Of a DNA stretch of 9,809 bases, positions 6,916 to 9,809 are shown piece by piece. The position numbers were made by a program, and so were the translations under genes. The notes below the pieces were generated by a model. The model saw nothing but the letters and a program-made list of their open reading frames with translations, was not told the DNA's origin and did not search any database. How positions within the stretch are numbered: position 1 is the stretch's first letter; each line of letters begins with the position of its first letter. Source of the DNA: Crocinitomicaceae bacterium (GTDB taxonomy: Bacteria > Bacteroidota > Bacteroidia > Flavobacteriales_D > Crocinitomicaceae); the NCBI GenBank assembly GCA_013215515.1, contig JABSPC010000192.1, forward strand, positions 1 to 9,809. The letters are read 5' to 3'.

Positions 6916-8451
6916 TTATAGCTCCTTTAGATTGACCTTTATCTGTTCCTCGAAAGAAATCTTTTTTATTTTACTTTGAACCCACGAAGAAATATCGAAA
7001 TACTCTAAAACGACACGTTCATTATGATCCTTCAATAATTCAGAAATTTCCGATTCCATTTTCTCGAAAACCTCAATACGATTCACAGACTCAACCGTTT
7101 TAGCAAGCTTACGAATACTCTTAATACATACGTTTTCAACTTGATAATCCCGTTCTTGCTTACTTAAATACCTGTTCGTTGACTTAACGACGTATTCCAG
7201 AAAGTCGTAATTCCTTAATTCATAATGAATTACAACATTAAACAACCTCGTGAAGCTGTAAATATCTTGACGTAAATTTTGCTCGTTATCGTTAAGAACC
7301 TCGTTAATATATTGAAGGGCCTTTTTATAATCTCCAGTTCCAAAATAGCTATATGCCTTATTATAGGTCAATAGTACTTCCATTTCTTTACTTATTTTCC
7401 CATCGTAAAGAACTTGTTGCTTTTCGATTTCCGTTATGAGCTCAACGCTTTTATCAAATTCACCCAAAGAATGGAGCAATACAAGTTCTTGATTGTAAGT
7501 GTTCGCGAAAATTCGCACCGAAATATCAACGGAATTGAATCCTTTCTTCCCATGTAAGCTTCTTATAGTTAGAATGAGTTCTTGTGCTTGATCAAAGTCT
7601 TTATTGTCAATATGACATCTTAACAAGTGAAAAAGGGTATTGACATAACGCTGTCCTGTATCCAATTTAATGTATGAGTTGTTATCTAATATCTCTTGAG
7701 TTCTATTGAAAAATTGGAAGCTATCTCTATAATTTCTATTTGTCGCTGCACAAAGTCCTTTAATATAATAACAGATCGAAGCTGCTTTTGTAGATAATGC
7801 AGTATTCTTTCCTTTAATCAAATGGTAATCGGCAATATCCTCAACGACTTTTCTTTCTTTTTCATTTCTAGTAAACCCACCAGATCTAAAAATCAAATTG
7901 ATTTTGGAATAAATAACGGTGTATTCGGCCAAGTTTCTGAGTTTGGCAATTACGCGTTCCTCTTCTTCCACTAGCTTATCCAAATCAGTTGAGAATTCAC
8001 CTGATTCATATGCTGATTCAAGTAATTTCTTTTCCCATCCAATTAATTCAAACCAGTAATAGAACTTCTCATATCGCTTTGCTGTTTGTTTTGCTCTACC
8101 AACAAACTTTTCGCATTCCTTGTACAACGCCTTATTGTAAAGAATTTCGACATTCTTAATTTCTTGCTTGAGAGAACTACTAATACTTTGCTCGCTGTAA
8201 TAAGACCTTAAGCTTTTCAGAATCAATTTGTACAAATGATTCTTTTCCGATGGAAGGTGTTTAATAAACGTTTGATTTCCGAACTCCTCTTTCAGGGCAT
8301 TTTCATCATATGACGATTGATGCTCGATATAATCGAAGATCTTGAGATAATTTTTCTCGCCGGATTGAAGAGATGAAGAGAGTTTAAAAAATCGCTTCTC
8401 TGACTTAGTCAAAGATTTCACGAGTTTAAACAGTTCCGTTGACGGCTTCAT
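6916..8451 (-). CDS. Conserved Bacteroidetes alpha-helical (TPR-like) protein, function unknown
   Basis: The 511-residue protein has no signal peptide or membrane segment and is probably cytoplasmic. It starts with a conserved-looking helix containing SLTKSEKRFFKL (13-24), followed by a helical region with KNHLYKLILKSLRSYY (70-85). The middle and C-terminal parts are a string of helix pairs resembling degenerate TPRs. The clearest is NKAYSYFGTGDYKKALQYI (364-382); a weaker one is at 230-257 and another near 325-343. The end has YFDISSWVQSKI (484-495). I associate this layout with a Bacteroidetes-only family of uncharacterised proteins, and TPR solenoids usually bind other proteins, but no partner or role can be read here. 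The ATG at 8451 starts the conserved N-terminus; no good ribosome site is seen. It likely has its own promoter (8522-8551). Confidence 0.85.
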   Translation of the reverse strand: MKPSTELFKLVKSLTKSEKRFFKLSSSLQSGEKNYLKIFDYIEHQSSYDENALKEEFGNQTFIKHLPSEKNHLYKLILKSLRSYYSEQSISSSLKQEIKNVEILYNKALYKECEKFVGRAKQTAKRYEKFYYWFELIGWEKKLLESAYESGEFSTDLDKLVEEEERVIAKLRNLAEYTVIYSKINLIFRSGGFTRNEKERKVVEDIADYHLIKGKNTALSTKAASICYYIKGLCAATNRNYRDSFQFFNRTQEILDNNSYIKLDTGQRYVNTLFHLLRCHIDNKDFDQAQELILTIRSLHGKKGFNSVDISVRIFANTYNQELVLLHSLGEFDKSVELITEIEKQQVLYDGKISKEMEVLLTYNKAYSYFGTGDYKKALQYINEVLNDNEQNLRQDIYSFTRLFNVVIHYELRNYDFLEYVVKSTNRYLSKQERDYQVENVCIKSIRKLAKTVESVNRIEVFEKMESEISELLKDHNERVVLEYFDISSWVQSKIKKISFEEQIKVNLKEL

Positions 8452-8521
8452 AGTTTAACTTTTAAATGAGGTATAACGCCACAATTTAAGAATAAGATTT
8501 AAACAATAAAAGCTCAATTGA

Positions 8522-8551
8522 AAAATATAATTGGAAAGCAAGAATTACAAA
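8522..8551 (-). promoter_or_regulatory. Candidate promoter of the TPR-like gene
   Basis: On the - strand TTTG (8551-8548), an 18-base spacer and TATATTTT (8529-8522) fit the Bacteroidetes pattern with one mismatch. A start near 8516 gives a leader of about 65 nt. It lies between the upstream terminator and the gene, where a promoter is needed. Confidence 0.55.
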
Positions 8552-8633
8552 CTCTAATAAAGACAAGTGTTCCGATGAAGATAATGCGCTTTTTAATTAA
8601 TACTCTGCCAACTAAATGGACTAATAAGAATAC

Positions 8634-8665
8634 AAGAAAGGCCTTGGAATCCCAAGGCCTTTCTT
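8634..8665 (-). terminator. Perfect 14-bp hairpin terminating the glucosaminidase gene
   Basis: AAGAAAGGCCTTGG (8634-8647) and CCAAGGCCTTTCTT (8652-8665) are perfectly complementary with a four-base loop. The stem ends in TTTCTT on either strand, so it could work in both directions. The - strand glucosaminidase gene ends 43 bases before it, making that its likely client. Confidence 0.75.
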
Positions 8666-8680
8666 CAACAACAACAACAA
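8666..8680. repeat. (CAA)5 microsatellite
   Basis: Five perfect CAA units directly beside the terminator hairpin, in the 3' untranslated part of the glucosaminidase mRNA (GTT-rich when read on the - strand). It is short, and no coding consequence is possible. Confidence 0.8.
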
Positions 8681-8708
8681 ACTAAAAAACCTCAATTTGG
8701 ATTGTATC

Positions 8709-9614
8709 CTATCTGAGGGTAACCAAATCGCCTTTGGACACAATAGTGTCATCGGCGAAATTATTTAATCTCTTAATTGACTTAACATTAGTAGCATAAG
8801 TTTGAGACAATTCTTCAACTGTCATATCTGTTTTAGCTACAATCTCTTTATTCTTAAACAAACCTCTTCTTCTTTTAGGCATGATATAAACAATATCCCC
8901 TTCTTCCAGTACATATTTCTTTCCATCAAAATTGTTGTATCGGTGCAATTGAGACAAATTCAAACCAAATTCTTTTGAAATTTTATAAAACGTATCTCCT
9001 TTTTTGACTCTAATGTATTTCACCTTGCTTTCGTGAACGATAACATTATGCTTGTTCGAATAAGTATCAATTGAAACAACCAACTCTGGCTTATACCCTT
9101 CTGAAGGCAATCCAGCCTTATCGTATTGATCTAATCTTAAATCCTCTATAATACCAATAAGTAAATCAGGATATTTTGGATTGGTAGCATACCCAGCCTT
9201 CTTCAACCCCCTTGCCCAAGCCTTATAATCGGTAACATCGTAGGTAAATAAAAATGCATATCGACTATAACCCATTAAAAACTCAGAGTGATCTTGATAA
9301 GATTCGTCTGCAGTTTTATAAACTCGGAAACATTCATCACTCTTATCATCGTCTAGGTACATTTTATTCCCTGTCCAGCCATGACATTTAATTCCAAAAT
9401 GATTATTCCCTTTAATAGCTAAAGATGAATTACCACTAGCGCTTTCAAGAATACCTTGGGCCAATGTAATACTAGCGGGAACTTTGTTATCAACCATTTG
9501 TTGGATAGCAGTTGCCTTCCACTGATCAACGTACTCCGATTTGGTAATACGTGCATCACTAGCGAGGCTGGTGCCTGCTAATAGCAATGCCGATATTGTT
9601 ATTACTCTTTTCAT
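8709..9614 (-). CDS. Secreted GH73-type N-acetylglucosaminidase with LysM domains
   Basis: Probably hydrolyses peptidoglycan glycan strands in the periplasm or outside the cell, in wall turnover or cell separation. The 301 residues begin with a signal peptide (1-19, MKRVITISALLLAGTSLAS). The catalytic domain is about 27-168. ITLAQGILESASGNS (49-63) holds the likely catalytic Glu57, followed by GNNHFGIKC (69-77), FRVYKTADESYQDHS (96-110) and KAGYATNPKYP (139-149), all typical of the FlgJ/GH73 glucosaminidase family. LysM 1 spans about 200-245 (VKKGDTFYKISKEFGLN). A second, weaker LysM (about 257-300) runs to the last residue and would help bind the wall. Two cysteines (77, 95) may form a disulphide. 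The start at 9614 is set by the signal peptide, with no Shine-Dalgarno sequence. The wider family is also annotated as mannosyl-glycoprotein endo-beta-N-acetylglucosaminidase-like. Confidence 0.9.
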   Translation of the reverse strand: MKRVITISALLLAGTSLASDARITKSEYVDQWKATAIQQMVDNKVPASITLAQGILESASGNSSLAIKGNNHFGIKCHGWTGNKMYLDDDKSDECFRVYKTADESYQDHSEFLMGYSRYAFLFTYDVTDYKAWARGLKKAGYATNPKYPDLLIGIIEDLRLDQYDKAGLPSEGYKPELVVSIDTYSNKHNVIVHESKVKYIRVKKGDTFYKISKEFGLNLSQLHRYNNFDGKKYVLEEGDIVYIMPKRRRGLFKNKEIVAKTDMTVEELSQTYATNVKSIKRLNNFADDTIVSKGDLVTLR

Positions 9615-9658
9615 GTTGTTTATCGTTGTTGTGGTCTATTATTACGGTCAATTAAGCC

Positions 9659-9701
9659 TTTTGTTACAAAAATTGTTGAAAACCTTAACATTAATTGTTA
9701 A
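9659..9701. repeat. Two short inverted repeats upstream of the glucosaminidase gene
   Basis: TTTTGT-T-ACAAAA (9659-9671) and TTAACA-TTAAT-TGTTAA (9685-9701) lie 45 to 87 bases upstream of the start codon, in the likely promoter region. I find no convincing pair of promoter boxes for the gene here, only a TTTTTG within the first repeat. They could be operators or chance in AT-rich DNA. Confidence 0.35.
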
Positions 9702-9726
9702 TAACCTCTACAGCCTACCATAAGCC

Positions 9727-9762
9727 TGACATTTTGTCATTCAAAACCACTCTAAAGTGACA
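9727..9762. promoter_or_regulatory. Palindrome TGACA-TTT-TGTCA with a repeated half-site
   Basis: TGACA (9727-9731), three T, and TGTCA (9735-9739) form a perfect inverted repeat. A third TGACATT occurs at 9758-9764, 31 bases from the first, about three helical turns. It lies in a non-coding stretch between the glucosaminidase gene and the window edge, upstream of a + strand TACTTTTG box. A transcription-factor site is inferred; the regulator is not known. Confidence 0.4.
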
Positions 9763-9788
9763 TTACTTCCGAAAAACACCTTCTATTC

Positions 9789-9796
9789 TACTTTTG
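9789..9796 (+). promoter_or_regulatory. Possible -7 box of a divergent gene beyond the window
   Basis: TACTTTTG matches TAnnTTTG exactly. No TTG lies 17-23 bases upstream, so if real it may depend on an activator such as one binding the adjacent TGACA sites. The gene it would serve is not in view. The rest of 9740-9809 holds no ORF of note. Confidence 0.3.
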
Positions 9797-9809
9797 GATT
9801 GGGATTTGA

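Noticed and set aside
9541..9723. 60-codon + strand ORF with a hydrophobic stretch opposite the glucosaminidase signal peptide.
   Set aside because: The hydrophobic run is explained by the antisense of a signal-peptide coding region and AT-rich DNA; no ribosome site seen.

Overview
The window looks like an ordinary chromosomal segment of a Bacteroidota bacterium, most likely order Flavobacteriales. The evidence is AT-rich DNA, promoter-like boxes matching the Bacteroidetes TTTG / TAnnTTTG pattern, weak or absent Shine-Dalgarno sequences, a eukaryote/archaea-type prolyl-tRNA synthetase with the Bacteroidetes C-terminus, and several conserved proteins I recognise as Bacteroidetes-specific. There are no transposases, phage genes, CRISPR arrays or defence genes. 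I assign the phylum confidently; genus or family cannot be read from this sequence.

Layout from left to right. The 3' end of a + strand ABC transporter gene (ABCG-like permease region) enters at position 1 and ends at 1301. Everything else that codes for protein lies on the - strand. fabG (1341-2087) converges on the transporter gene, and a hairpin plus T-run for fabG lies inside the transporter's last codons. A 323-bp gap (2088-2410) has no convincing ORF. It does carry a + strand promoter-like sequence, several nested or tandem hairpins and a strong + strand intrinsic terminator, although both flanking genes are on the - strand. I read this as a candidate structured small RNA of about 270 nt, the most notable item here. 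Next come a putative outer-membrane porin (2411-4165), the rpsT terminator, rpsT (ribosomal protein bS20) and tRNA-Glu(UUC). The tRNA is preceded by a perfect-consensus promoter, and no terminator separates it from rpsT, so the two are probably one transcript.

Further right, on the - strand, transcription order is GH73/LysM glucosaminidase (9614-8709), terminator, a TPR-like unknown protein (8451-6916), proS (6859-5381), then an unknown 228-residue protein whose ATG follows the proS stop codon after one base (5379-4693). The last two almost certainly form one operon. The right end (9615-9809) is non-coding with inverted repeats. It includes TGACA-TTT-TGTCA and a + strand TACTTTTG box that may belong to a divergent gene beyond the window.

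Most of the genes are housekeeping: translation (proS, rpsT, tRNA-Glu), fatty-acid synthesis (fabG), and envelope building or transport (porin, glucosaminidase, ABC exporter). No multi-gene novel system is visible. The items worth following are the candidate small RNA next to fabG, the unknown gene coupled to proS, the tRNA-rpsT transcript and the palindromic site at the right edge.
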